Part shown: positions 1 through 7,554 of the stretch, piece after piece
Layout of the letters: each line of letters starts with the position of its first letter
Position numbering within the stretch: the stretch's first letter is position 1
Assembly (NCBI GenBank): GCA_016179105.1
Contig: JACOSB010000005.1
Coordinates: 1 to 35,043 of the forward strand
Origin: Candidatus Acetothermia bacterium
GTDB lineage: Bacteria; Bipolaricaulota; Bipolaricaulia; RBG-16-55-9; DRXL01
Direction of reading: 5' to 3'
DNA: 35,043 nt
Made by a program: the position numbers and the translations under genes
The notes under the pieces: generated by a model
The model's database searches: none
What the model saw: the letters and a program-made list of their open reading frames with translations, nothing else
Told to the model about the DNA's origin: nothing

Positions 1-41
1 AGACCTGGCTGACCGGACCAAAGTACTTGGACATGACCGCG

Positions 42-788
42 TTAGCAGAGTGGACGCAGTTGAAGTCGAAGGAGTTGATTGCGGCCTAAACCGCTGCCGA
101 TCTTGGAATCCAATTTACAGAAAACTACTTGACACAACCGGAAATCTTCCGTCCGGCCACAGCCCCCATGGTCGTCCTCTATGTGAAGCCTGACCCTGAA
201 AATTGCGAAGGACCGATATTGGTGACTCGCCTGAATACCCAATTGCGGACGTGAGCCATCTCCGAAATCCCATTCGTAGCGAATTATCTTCCCGTCAGCA
301 TCAGAGGAGCATTGAGCATCAAACGTCACGATGTCTCCTATCTTGGGTTCTTTAGGAGAAAACGTAAAGCAGGCTTGCGGTGGCTCTCGAACGTTGATCA
401 TGACAAAATCAGAGGCAGTGACTCGTAGTTGTTTGTCACAATTTTTTCCCTCAGCGTAAGCCAAGGTATACACTACAGTCACACGATAGTGACCGGCTCT
501 TACGAACTCGTGACTCGCAAATAAACTAGAGCTTGAATCGCTCGTTGTCCCATCATCGAAATCCCAAGAATATGCGGGCTTGTCACATAGCAATCGCGGA
601 GCAATTTTGCTCAGTGCCCCAAACTTCACCGTCAGAGGTGCTTGACCATTAACTGGATTCGCTTCGATCTTTACACTGACTAGGCTTTGTGAAAAATTTT
701 CTATAGGTTCGAGACTGGACCACAAGATTAGGAGAACCAGAGAGCATAAGCATTCTCTCACATACCTCAAACGACAACAGCTCGGCAT
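42..788 (-). CDS. Secreted protein with two PKD domains
   Basis: This 248-residue protein starts with a basic N-terminus and a hydrophobic stretch (CLCSLVLLILWSSL) that looks like a signal peptide, so it is probably exported. Two PKD-like beta-sandwich domains follow, at about residues 38-133 (core YSWDFDDGT) and 136-215 (core YEWDFGDGS). PKD domains are normally non-catalytic modules for adhesion or spacing in extracellular proteins. The last 25 residues, rich in Leu, Arg and Gln, do not look like part of a fold and may be a degenerate end. The gene lies 8 bp downstream of the membrane-protein gene ending at 797 and is probably co-transcribed with it. The domain call is firm and the biological role is unknown. 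Confidence 0.75.
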   Translation of the reverse strand: MPSCCRLRYVRECLCSLVLLILWSSLEPIENFSQSLVSVKIEANPVNGQAPLTVKFGALSKIAPRLLCDKPAYSWDFDDGTTSDSSSSLFASHEFVRAGHYRVTVVYTLAYAEGKNCDKQLRVTASDFVMINVREPPQACFTFSPKEPKIGDIVTFDAQCSSDADGKIIRYEWDFGDGSRPQLGIQASHQYRSFAIFRVRLHIEDDHGGCGRTEDFRLCQVVFCKLDSKIGSGLGRNQLLRLQLRPLC

Positions 789-796
789 ATTCTCAC

Positions 797-1861
797 CTAC
801 TTTGTCCCTTCAGTGGTAAAACTGCAATTATTCGAGGGAGTCGAAGTTGATAACACCACTCGATACAAGTTGTTGTTGTACGGTTTTATGTCTTTTTCTT
901 CGACCTTACACTGTCCTTTTGCCAATTGCAGCAAATTTTTTTGGTCATCCCATTTAGCCTCTCGCCACGTAAGCGTGACACCATCTTTACCCGCCTGCTG
1001 AGACCATTCGACCTCAATGAAATCTTTGAACTGAGTGAGCTTGGAACCCTTTTGTGCCTTGCCTTCGAACAGTGTTTTGTCGGATCCAGAAATCTTTAGT
1101 ATTTGTACGTCTTTTGTTATTTCAATCTCAGCCCATATCATTTTGGTAGCGCCTTCTAAGCAGAGAACACCACCACAGGTAGATTCCTTCGGGTTGGCTA
1201 GTGCCTCAGAAATTTGTCCGAGTCTTTTTTCTATCTCCGCAAAATTTTGGTTTACAGTTGATGAAGCAATGGTGTTCTTTAGTTCAGAGAAATCTTTCTT
1301 TAACTGCTCAGTCATGGCTGTGAGTACAGAGTTGCCATTCGGGGCTTCAGACATCCTGAGACTAGCTCCCAGATAAATCCCAACCATAAGCAAGAGACTG
1401 AAGCCCATCAGGAAAGTACCGACGGCGGCCTGGAGTCCTTCCTTCTCTCCTTTTGATAGGGTGCCTTCAGGAACTTCTTTCTCATCTTTCTGATCTCCTT
1501 TTTTGCCCATCCTCGCTGTAAAGAAATAACCTGCGATGCCTCCCAAGAAGGTCAAAATAGCTGGCATAAGGGTGCTTACCACAGGAGTTTGACTTAACCC
1601 TGTTGCCATCCCGATTACGCCACCCAAGGCAGCAAAGCCGATGGAACCAGAGTAGTCGGTTCTTTTCTTGTTAGCTCGCGAAGCCACAACTCCTACGATG
1701 ACAGCGAATACGGCCAAGAGCACAAACGCTCCTAATGCTTCCCAATTGTTGTACCATTTCAGGGGAGATTGTCCAGAACTACTTGCTTGGCTAGCGTACA
1801 GGATTCGAGAAAACAAACAGATACATAGCAGTCCTGCGATATAGGCTACATGCTTTCTCAT
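797..1861 (-). CDS. Multi-span membrane protein of unknown function
   Basis: This 354-residue protein has an N-terminal hydrophobic signal or anchor (IAGLLCICLFSRILYA). Further hydrophobic spans lie near residues 43-62, 72-90, 95-115 and 148-166. A Lys/Glu-rich linker (KKGDQKDEKEVPEG) separates the third and fourth of these. The C-terminal half, from about residue 180, is soluble and contains a region of coiled-coil character followed by a mixed alpha/beta stretch with a CGGVLCLEG motif. I do not recognise the family. The start is supported by AAAGGAG placed 5-6 bases upstream of the ATG. It is the first gene of a likely two-gene unit with the PKD protein downstream, so the pair may form a cell-envelope assembly. 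Confidence 0.7.
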   Translation of the reverse strand: MRKHVAYIAGLLCICLFSRILYASQASSSGQSPLKWYNNWEALGAFVLLAVFAVIVGVVASRANKKRTDYSGSIGFAALGGVIGMATGLSQTPVVSTLMPAILTFLGGIAGYFFTARMGKKGDQKDEKEVPEGTLSKGEKEGLQAAVGTFLMGFSLLLMVGIYLGASLRMSEAPNGNSVLTAMTEQLKKDFSELKNTIASSTVNQNFAEIEKRLGQISEALANPKESTCGGVLCLEGATKMIWAEIEITKDVQILKISGSDKTLFEGKAQKGSKLTQFKDFIEVEWSQQAGKDGVTLTWREAKWDDQKNLLQLAKGQCKVEEKDIKPYNNNLYRVVLSTSTPSNNCSFTTEGTK

Positions 1862-2342
1862 TGGTACTCCTTTTTCTCATAGATTCATGAGAGATCGAAA
1901 TGAGTATATTCTTTGTGCGTTAAAAAATCGTTAAATGATATTGAATGGCACAGGTGTGATATGCAAATTCTCTTCTTGAATTCTAAACTTCTAACGATTC
2001 AATTTCTTTCTAAAGACTTTGTGAATCTAGATGATTCAACCTCTATACTCGGATCTGTCAGGACTGGCTCACACCCAGTTGCATAAGGGTCTTCTCTGAT
2101 TCAAAGAGGGTTTGATGGATCGGACGAAGTGGATTGAGAGACGAGTAACTCACTGACAACGGTTGCCGATGGAGAAGATGCAAATCGGATAACGCTTGAT
2201 CATCAACCTATGGAGACTCCCTAGCCGAATGCTTGTAGTGGACGCCTAAAGCTGGCTCTTCCGCAACTTTGGTGCTGCGGCACCAAAGCGGTGGATCAAC
2301 AAACCAATTGCGAGACGTTTGCTCAATTTCCTAGTTCATTAA
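1862..2342. other. Intergenic region without a recognisable gene
   Basis: The 480 bp between the membrane-protein gene and tRNA-Ser holds no convincing coding frame. The first 150 bases are A+T-rich and must contain the promoter of the minus-strand genes. The rest has a different composition and includes a perfect 9-bp hairpin at 2267-2288. It may be a remnant of an inserted sequence, but I recognise no transposase fragment. Confidence 0.5.
2267..2288. repeat. Perfect 9-bp stem with TGCG loop
   Basis: CTTTGGTGC (2267-2275) and GCACCAAAG (2280-2288) are exact reverse complements separated by the tetraloop TGCG. No U-tract follows on either strand, so it is not a classical intrinsic terminator. 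It could be a REP-like palindrome or the end of a lost mobile element next to the tRNA gene. Confidence 0.5.
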
Positions 2343-2425
2343 CGGAGGGAGAGGGATTCGAACCCCCGACCCTTGCGGGTAACAGTTTTCAAGACTGTCG
2401 CCATAGTCCACTCGGCCATCCCTCC
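2343..2425 (-). tRNA. tRNA-Ser (anticodon TGA)
   Basis: On the minus strand the acceptor stem GGAGGGA pairs exactly with TCCCTCC, with discriminator G at 2343. The D-arm begins GCCGAG. The anticodon stem ACAGT/ACTGT encloses the loop CTTGAAA, which gives anticodon TGA (codon UCA). A long variable arm (CCCGCAAGGG) is typical of class II tRNA-Ser, and the T-arm has GGTTCGAATCC. CCA is not encoded. A tyrosine recombinase gene begins 120 bp beyond its 5' end. Confidence 0.95.
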
Positions 2426-2545
2426 GGGTATTGGCCCCAGTGTACTGGGTGCGAACGCTCTTGACAAGAGCGTAAATCGGTTCCATACCTTTGCTCTCTG
2501 AAGGCCATCGTCGAACCCTCAAAAAGGGGAGACTGTGGTCCTTCT

Positions 2546-3472
2546 ATGACACCCTCAGAGACAACAACCTTGCGGACGTTGGCTGACGCGATCGACGCCT
2601 TTCTACTCTATGCACGGATTGAAGCACGCCTACCCAGCACGATGCACTGTTACGAGGAAGCCTTTCAAGACCTTATAGGCTTTGTCGGGACAATCAATAT
2701 CCCATTGACGCAGCTCACGGCCGGAGAATTTCGTAGATGGATCGCTACGCGACTCGATCAAGGCTACGCTAAGACTACGATCAATGTTCGGCTTCGGGTC
2801 TTTCGTACTCTCTTCTTTTGGCTTGTCAGAGAAGGCTATATACTTGAGAATCCGTTGGCGCATATCAAGCCCCTCAAGGTGCCAAAGCAGTATCCCTTTG
2901 TTCTCAGTGACGCACAAGCCCAAGCCTTGGTCAAAGCGGTAGATCGCCAGAGCTGGGCCGGCAAACGTAACTGGACACTCTTGCTCATTCTATTAGACGG
3001 TATGCTTAGACTCTCCGAGTTGGTCAATTTGGAAGTAAGAGACGTGAGCTTCTCTGCTCATTCGATCCGCGTCCGTCACGGTAAGGGAGATAAAGAACGC
3101 ATCGTCTTTATGGGCAAGCGCTTAACTCGTGCGATGCAGGACTGGTTTCATCTTCGGGGGCAACCTATAGGTGAAGACCGATTGTTTATCACTAAGGCCG
3201 GAAGCTCCCTGACTAAACGGAGCGTTTCTCGGATTCTAAAACGTTTGGCAACCAAGGCCAAAATAAAAGACGTTCGATGCTCCCCCCATACCCTGAGACA
3301 CACCGGCGCTACGCTCTTCATCAAATATGGCGGTGACCCCTTCAGCTTGCAACGGCTCTTAGGCCACTCCGATATTTCTACGACGATGATCTATGTGCAC
3401 ATGGCCGGGACAGCGCTGCGAGAAGCGCACGCCAAGGCCAGCCCGGTGGATCGGTTGCTGGGGGGCGGTTAA
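2546..3472 (+). CDS. Tyrosine recombinase / integrase (XerC/D-like)
   Basis: This 308-residue site-specific recombinase would cut and rejoin DNA through a covalent phosphotyrosine. The N-terminal SAM-like core-binding domain covers roughly residues 10-95. The catalytic domain shows the full active-site set: Arg in MLRLSEL (about residue 154), Lys in HGKGDKER, HTLRH (about 249-253), His in LLGHSDIS and the Tyr nucleophile in TTMIYVH. The length is typical of XerC/D and mobile-element integrases, and the protein appears intact. It lies beside tRNA-Ser, a classic integration context, but on the 5' side of the tRNA gene. An element inserted at that tRNA's 3' end would lie on the other side. It could instead serve the element at 4.9-16.2 kb or be a solitary integron-like or XerD-like enzyme. 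Confidence 0.9.
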   Translation: MTPSETTTLRTLADAIDAFLLYARIEARLPSTMHCYEEAFQDLIGFVGTINIPLTQLTAGEFRRWIATRLDQGYAKTTINVRLRVFRTLFFWLVREGYILENPLAHIKPLKVPKQYPFVLSDAQAQALVKAVDRQSWAGKRNWTLLLILLDGMLRLSELVNLEVRDVSFSAHSIRVRHGKGDKERIVFMGKRLTRAMQDWFHLRGQPIGEDRLFITKAGSSLTKRSVSRILKRLATKAKIKDVRCSPHTLRHTGATLFIKYGGDPFSLQRLLGHSDISTTMIYVHMAGTALREAHAKASPVDRLLGGG

Positions 3473-3532
3473 ACTACTCCGACGCTGGGTTGATCGTCGA
3501 GGGTAGCAAATCGTCGAAAGTAATGTAAGCTA

Positions 3533-3562
3533 TTGACTTTTTGTCACTTCCCAGAGTAAAAT
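3533..3562 (+). promoter_or_regulatory. Sigma70-like promoter of the sorting-tail protein
   Basis: TTGACT (3533-3538) and TAAAAT (3557-3562) are separated by 18 bp. The GTG start with an AGGAGG-like site lies about 28 bp further on. Spacing and match are good, although no transcript evidence is possible here. Confidence 0.5.
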
Positions 3563-3590
3563 CTTTTTACATGCGGTTAGGAGGACAATC

Positions 3591-4520
3591 GTGAAACTGT
3601 CTCTACTCGTTGTATTTCTTTTGTTGGGTTTGTCTTTGATAGCGGTGAATGCGAGCGCAACAACCAAGATTGGTAGCCTTGTGGCGATTCAAGCAACAAA
3701 GGTTGTGCTTCAGGAACTTCCTAGCTTGGGGACGCGCCTCACAGACCTAAACAACGGTTTTAATGCGTTTGGTCGGAACACTGTGGACGGGTTAGACGAT
3801 CTTCTGCAAGAAACTCGCAATCGCCTAGTAGCTTGCGGTGACTGTGATGACCTGCAAGTGTTACGCGGTGCCAAAATTCTTTTGCGGACTGCCATAAAGA
3901 AAAGATCAAACCCGTTGATTAAGTTAATTCAACGAACTTTACTAACAACAGGTAGGGTCGCAAAAGATTTATCGAAACTACAGAACAATCTTCGTAGTTT
4001 AACGCTCAGCGAAGGCACTATTTCGGATGTTATGGGCTGTAGCAGCAACATTGGAACAATTCAAGCCAGACTAATTCTAATCTTAGCCGATTTGAAGGCA
4101 ATTCGAGAGCTTGTATCCAATGCGCTTGATCAAATAGCGTTCCCTCCGGTCACTGTCTTCCTGTTGGCAAACGCAATCGCAAACTATCAACAAGCGGAGG
4201 ATACTAGAGCTGAGATTGCTGAGAATCAAGCAAATATACTGCTTTCTTGCACCAACATTCTGACAAAACTATTGAATGAGCTGAGAGCCTCAACAAGCTC
4301 TACAAGCTCTACGAATACCTCTTCCATAACCATTGACTTAGCTGCCGCTAACTCTGGGCACATTCAGCTCTACACGCTCCATGGCAAGCTTGTGGCTGAT
4401 AGCCTTGCTACTACAACGCTGGCTGCTAACTTAAACAGCCTTGCGAATGGTGCTTACTTAATTGTCCGCTCTTACGCCGATGGCCACCGCGAGATGCAGA
4501 AACTTAGCGTCGTGCGCTGA
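3591..4520 (+). CDS. Secreted protein with T9SS-like C-terminal sorting domain
   Basis: This 309-residue protein begins at GTG after a good AGGAGG site. A signal peptide of about 22 residues (LSLLVVFLLLGLSLIAVNASA) is clear. The middle is helical, with two CxxC-like cysteine pairs (ACGDCDD and later GCSS/LSC). A Ser/Thr-rich linker near residues 235-250 leads into a C-terminal beta domain of about 65 residues: IQLYTLHGKLV, then a turn, LNSLANGAYLIV and finally QKLSVVR. That tail matches the general form of type A sorting domains (D/Y.L.G..V ... L..G.Y...). If a type IX-like system exists in this organism, the protein would be exported and anchored. The function of the helical part is unknown. 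Confidence 0.75.
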   Translation: MKLSLLVVFLLLGLSLIAVNASATTKIGSLVAIQATKVVLQELPSLGTRLTDLNNGFNAFGRNTVDGLDDLLQETRNRLVACGDCDDLQVLRGAKILLRTAIKKRSNPLIKLIQRTLLTTGRVAKDLSKLQNNLRSLTLSEGTISDVMGCSSNIGTIQARLILILADLKAIRELVSNALDQIAFPPVTVFLLANAIANYQQAEDTRAEIAENQANILLSCTNILTKLLNELRASTSSTSSTNTSSITIDLAAANSGHIQLYTLHGKLVADSLATTTLAANLNSLANGAYLIVRSYADGHREMQKLSVVR

Positions 4521-4893
4521 ATACGAAATTGTAAAACCATTTAGCATTTATCGAGTGATGTCTTTGGCGCTCGCAGTTCCACTGTTGCCCCGAATGCAGA
4601 TCGTCAACAAAAGGCCCGTCTAGTTTTCGGGGACAACCTCTTGCCTGGCTCGCTTTTCTTCGCCCATCTCGGAGACACCCGTTTCCTTGCCATTTTAAGA
4701 CCTGGCCCACTAAGGTATGACTGGTTTTCAATTCATGCCCGGTTTCCATGGAAGGCGGGCGCAGTCTGAGGACAAAACTACCGGAGGTTGGGTGGGCTTC
4801 CGAGGACTTCGGTAGAAAATCAAAACTGTGCCCGCAAGAAACATCTTACCACGCAGCCCCGTGTGAGACAAAAAGGGGTAATTTAGTTACAGG
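4521..4893. other. Gene-free spacer at the left edge of the mobile block
   Basis: No frame in these 370 bp looks like a protein. The longest, on the minus strand, has an unnatural composition. The interval separates the plus-strand chromosomal gene from the minus-strand block. It ends with the string GGGGTAATT (4875-4883), which recurs at 16225-16233 on the other side of the block. Confidence 0.5.
4875..4883. other. Candidate left attachment core (GGGGTAATT)
   Basis: The nonamer GGGGTAATT occurs here, 10 bp beyond the end of the serine recombinase remnant, and again in the same orientation at 16225-16233. Serine integrases usually sit next to their att site and share only a very short core. 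Nine bases of identity between two windows of this size can arise by chance, so this is only a suggestion. Confidence 0.25.
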
Positions 4894-5487
4894 CTAATCC
4901 GAAGAGTTGACTGGCGACTCGATGCGGTTTTCTAGCCCATCTTGGTTTTGACCTTTTTGTAACAGTCGCCGAATCGTCTGGTGACTACACCCCTTGACAA
5001 ACTGAGAGAAATACTCTGCCGTCTTGCGTAGGCTTCTAGTTTCGTCGTATTTGGCTTTGACCGCAGCATGGTCTAGTTCGATCGCGGGGCGGCCCCAGTC
5101 TGCCAATTCTCCGGCCTCACGCTTGCGATTATAAGCCGCCTTGACTCGATCGCTGAGTTTGATCGCTTCGAGCTGGGCTTGCCAAGCCAGCACTTCAGAG
5201 ATAAATCGTCGTAAGATCGCGCCCAACTCGCCTTCAACGTTAAAGGAATCCAGAAAGTCTTCTTGTACCGAGTGTAGTTTCACGCCCCAGAGAGATAAAT
5301 CATTCAAATCTCTTATCAAAACCTCTGAGCCTTGCCGCGTCCAACGATCCAAAGCCCAGACGACAATGTGCTTGAACTCGCCAGCTCGAGCGTCACGCTT
5401 GCACGCTCAGAGCTTCTGACAAGCGGCCAACTGATTTTCTTCTGTTTGCTCTTCGGTTGAGACGCGAAGATAGATAGCGGCCCTCAT
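4894..5487 (-). pseudogene. Serine recombinase, disrupted by deletion and in-frame TGA
   Basis: From the ATG at 5487 the frame reads MRAAIYLRVSTEEQ, the classic N-terminus of a resolvase/invertase with the catalytic Ser in RVST. It then meets TGA at codon 27 (5407-5409). After the stop, the same frame continues with DARAGEFKHIVVWALDRWTR and an intact helical and C-terminal HTH region (QTIRRLLQKG). Relatives have about 30 further residues (the RGW..V..Y.D.G.SG..RP segment) at the stop position, so an internal deletion as well as the stop has occurred. The start overlaps the metallopeptidase stop as ATGA. The remnant is probably inactive. A sequencing artefact is possible but would not restore the missing segment. 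Confidence 0.8.
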
Positions 5488-5813
5488 AGCTTAATCTCTT
5501 TCAAGTTTACCAGACCCGACTCGACCAGCGCTTCAGCCAGTGGCATCGCCCAACGGGTCACCAGGTCCTCTTCTCGTGCTTCGCTCATCCTTGGGCCGTA
5601 GGTGTAAATCAAGGCGTGCAACAGCTCGTGGACCAACACGTAAAACGCTTCGGCCGGCTGATCTCGCAGCTCAGGGTGAAGCTTGATCGTCCCGCCGACA
5701 GGGTCGAAGAGCCCGTCCTCTTCTCCATCACGAAGTCCCTCGATCGTCCAGCGCAGCTCGTAGCGGGCGAGCCCGATCTTGATCCAACGTAGGCGCTTGC
5801 GTCGGTGGGGCAT
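5484..5813 (-). CDS. Small HELLH metallopeptidase-like protein
   Basis: This 109-residue protein contains VLVHELLHALIYTYG at about residues 59-73. HExxH (His62, Glu63, His66) is a zinc-protease signature, and acidic residues in EAREED, about 12 residues later, could give the third ligand. The overall form resembles small SprT-like or ImmA-like phage proteins that are a single zinc-binding module. The target is unknown. In viruses such proteins have been proposed to act in maturation, lysis or host take-over. It starts 3 bp after the stop of the 29-residue membrane peptide and overlaps the recombinase start by 4 bp, so it belongs to a translationally coupled string. Confidence 0.7.
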   Translation of the reverse strand: MPHRRKRLRWIKIGLARYELRWTIEGLRDGEEDGLFDPVGGTIKLHPELRDQPAEAFYVLVHELLHALIYTYGPRMSEAREEDLVTRWAMPLAEALVESGLVNLKEIKL

Positions 5814-5816
5814 AAC

Positions 5817-5906
5817 TCACTTCCTTCGGAGAATGACCAACAAAACGGCCGCGACAGTAATCACAATAGAGATGCCAAGCGGGGTCAGCCTCAAACTTCC
5901 AAACAT
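5817..5906 (-). CDS. 29-residue single-span membrane microprotein
   Basis: The start ATG (5906-5904) overlaps the preceding TAA stop as TAATG, and the stop is followed 3 bp later by the next gene's ATG. Translation gives a short amphipathic start (MFGSLRLTPLG), one hydrophobic segment (ISIVITVAAVLLVIL) and a positively charged end (RRK). This is the textbook pattern of a tiny bitopic membrane protein with a cytoplasmic C-terminus by the positive-inside rule. The overlapping junctions and the tail charge argue that it is real despite its size. Its role is unknown. Small membrane peptides of viruses may be virion-membrane components or holin-like. Confidence 0.6.
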   Translation of the reverse strand: MFGSLRLTPLGISIVITVAAVLLVILRRK

Positions 5907-6142
5907 TACGCATTCGCCTTTTCCCAGCGTTCGATGATCGCGTTCATGTCTTTCTGGCTGAGCTTCCCGGCAAGCCACTGCGCGACGGCGGCGAGGGCTT
6001 CCGCATCCGTGGGCGGGGGAGTCGGTGCCGGCGCGGGCGTCGCGGGCGCAATAGTCGCCCCTTGGAGTTGTTCACTCTTGGGTGAGTGGCTCTGGGCAAA
6101 CAAGAATACGATCGCGACGCCGATCAGCAAAAGGAGGGGCAT
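5906..6142 (-). CDS. 78-residue membrane-anchored protein with Pro/Ala linker
   Basis: An N-terminal hydrophobic anchor (PLLLLIGVAIVFLFAQ) is followed by a Pro/Ala-rich linker (PATPAPAPTPPPT) of about 20 residues and a helical C-terminal module of about 35 residues with regular hydrophobic spacing (AEALAAVAQWLAG...MNAIIERWEK). The architecture suggests a protein tethered to a membrane that presents a small helical domain. It starts one base after the stop of the 355-residue protein and ends overlapping the microprotein start. I recognise no family. Confidence 0.65.
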   Translation of the reverse strand: MPLLLLIGVAIVFLFAQSHSPKSEQLQGATIAPATPAPAPTPPPTDAEALAAVAQWLAGKLSQKDMNAIIERWEKANA

Positions 6143-6143
6143 A

Positions 6144-7211
6144 TCAAATCACCTTCAATGCTTTGAGCAGATTCATAACGGTGGCCCGGTCGCCCGTGCG
6201 CACGGCATCGAATATCTTGATGATGAGTAGCTGACGGGTTCCCGCACTGAACCCCGATGGATCGGGGGGTGGGGGCGTTACCTTGGGAAGCGGGACGAAC
6301 ACGGGGGGCGTCACTGTTGGGACCGGTGGGATTATAAGGTTGTCAGGTGGCGGTGGTGTTGTTGCCGAAAAGGTGATCGTTTGCATCGCCACCGTCTCGC
6401 CGGCGTAGACGACGACCACTTGTTGGGAAGGGAGGCTTGGATCCTGATTTTTAATAATATCTGGTGTCAGGCTAACCACATGGTTGGTCTTGCGGTTATT
6501 CCACAAATCTTGCGCTTCTGCCTCGCTTAAAAAACTTCCCAAATAGCGATGAACTCTCACCCTTCCCTCTTCAACCACCGCGCCTCTTGGCATAGGCGGT
6601 TTGTTCAGAGTGAACGGCGCGGGAGAGTCCGCATCGATCTGATGGAGCGCCCCTCCCCGAAGCGGATCCGGCCAAGCCCACAGAGCGCACGCCGGGCCGA
6701 AATACTCCGTAACATTCGACAAATCCGTCTCCAAGGCGTCCGTCTCTGTTGGGACGGGTTTCCCCTCGAAAGTAAAAGTGTAGACGTCGGGGGCATTATA
6801 AATGCGGAATCTTTTGATATTCGGATGGCGCGTCAGTTGATTTATAAAGGCCAAGAACATCTCCCCATCAATCAGAAGATTTTTCCAGTAATCGGGGAAC
6901 TGAAGCAGGCCGGGTACGTTGAGGTCCCGGCTTTCCTTGCGAATTTTCTCCAGGCCAGGATTGGTGACTTGAGGCCAGAGATTTCTGTCCTTATCACGAG
7001 CGAACCACCGCAGTTCAAAAGAGGCCCGCTTGATCCGTTGCGCACCGGGCTTCTCCAGAATCAATGACCAGGCATGATTGAGTCCGTTGAGATGTAACCC
7101 CCCCGTATCTCTTACTAATTTCACTTTGCCCGCGTCCCAGAGAGAAACCTGTTCTCCCTGATTGAGACGGTTGACGAGATTCTGTAGACCGCTAGGAAGT
7201 ATGAGTGTCAT
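6144..7211 (-). CDS. 355-residue protein with Pro-rich linker, possible structural protein
   Basis: The largest product of the late-looking part of the block. Residues 1-270 are soluble and mixed alpha/beta, rich in aromatic residues (WSLILEKPG, FELRWFARDKD, LWAWPDPLRGG). No catalytic motif is visible. Residues about 277-318 form a Pro-rich linker (PPPPDNLIIPPVPTVTPP, then KVTPPPPDPSGF). It ends in a short helical module (about residues 320-355, ..LLIIKIFDAVRTGDRA..). The next protein has a similar Pro linker plus helical module, so the two may dock to the same partner. A virion or surface protein is a guess from context. The start follows AAAAAGGATTAGCG. Confidence 0.65.
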   Translation of the reverse strand: MTLILPSGLQNLVNRLNQGEQVSLWDAGKVKLVRDTGGLHLNGLNHAWSLILEKPGAQRIKRASFELRWFARDKDRNLWPQVTNPGLEKIRKESRDLNVPGLLQFPDYWKNLLIDGEMFLAFINQLTRHPNIKRFRIYNAPDVYTFTFEGKPVPTETDALETDLSNVTEYFGPACALWAWPDPLRGGALHQIDADSPAPFTLNKPPMPRGAVVEEGRVRVHRYLGSFLSEAEAQDLWNNRKTNHVVSLTPDIIKNQDPSLPSQQVVVVYAGETVAMQTITFSATTPPPPDNLIIPPVPTVTPPVFVPLPKVTPPPPDPSGFSAGTRQLLIIKIFDAVRTGDRATVMNLLKALKVI

Positions 7212-7224
7212 CGCTAATCCTTTT

Positions 7225-7545
7225 TCACATCAGCCGGAACATGGTGGCTCGAACTTTCCCAGGGCCAAGAGACAGGTATAAGCCGTTGTCAAAAAAAAGC
7301 GGAAGGAGACCAATCAGGTTATGCGAACTCTGTGCCGTCTGGGTGAGATTGTAAAACTGAAAAAAGTTTGTCCCGTCTGTAAGGCCTATGGTAGTCGTAG
7401 AGGGTGTGCCTTCCACGGAAACCGTCCCCAGCATCCACAGTTCTCCGAGATTTGGTTGGAACGTCACCTTGCCACTACTGATATTCTGGTCAATTACATT
7501 AACGCCCAGCGCCGGCCTAAATAAAAATGAAGATTTGATAGCCAT
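7225..7545 (-). CDS. Small beta-rich protein, single GE(A/L)W-type domain
   Basis: This 106-residue protein has one copy of a domain also found twice in the upstream 196-residue protein. The shared features are V.FQPNLGELWML, a central GLTDGTNFF strand and a final NGLYLSLGPGKV strand. The residues alternate as expected for beta strands, and Cys is absent. There is no signal peptide. The start follows GTGAGGGAATTAT with good spacing. The 9-bp gap to its paralogue indicates gene duplication. Such small repeated beta proteins often build viral capsids, spikes or fibres, but that function is inferred only from form and context. Confidence 0.65.
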   Translation of the reverse strand: MAIKSSFLFRPALGVNVIDQNISSGKVTFQPNLGELWMLGTVSVEGTPSTTTIGLTDGTNFFQFYNLTQTAQSSHNLIGLLPLFFDNGLYLSLGPGKVRATMFRLM

Positions 7546-7554
7546 ATAATTCCC

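Noticed and set aside
2343-3472. tRNA-Ser as the definite attachment site of the 4.9-16.2 kb block
   Set aside because: The integrase is on the 5' side of the tRNA, and I found no repeat of the tRNA 3' end at the far side of the block.
4504-4749. Minus-strand frame of 81 residues in the left spacer
   Set aside because: Composition rich in Cys, Arg, Gly and Trp, no start signal, and antisense to the end of a real gene.
5407-5409. TGA read as Sec or Gly in the serine recombinase
   Set aside because: No Sec insertion hairpin was seen, and other genes use TGA as a normal stop. The missing 30 residues show a damaged gene.
5728-5913. 61-residue minus-strand frame over the metallopeptidase start
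   Set aside because: It overlaps two better supported genes. The 29-residue frame has the coupled start and stop and a membrane helix, whereas this one ends in an antisense-like tail.
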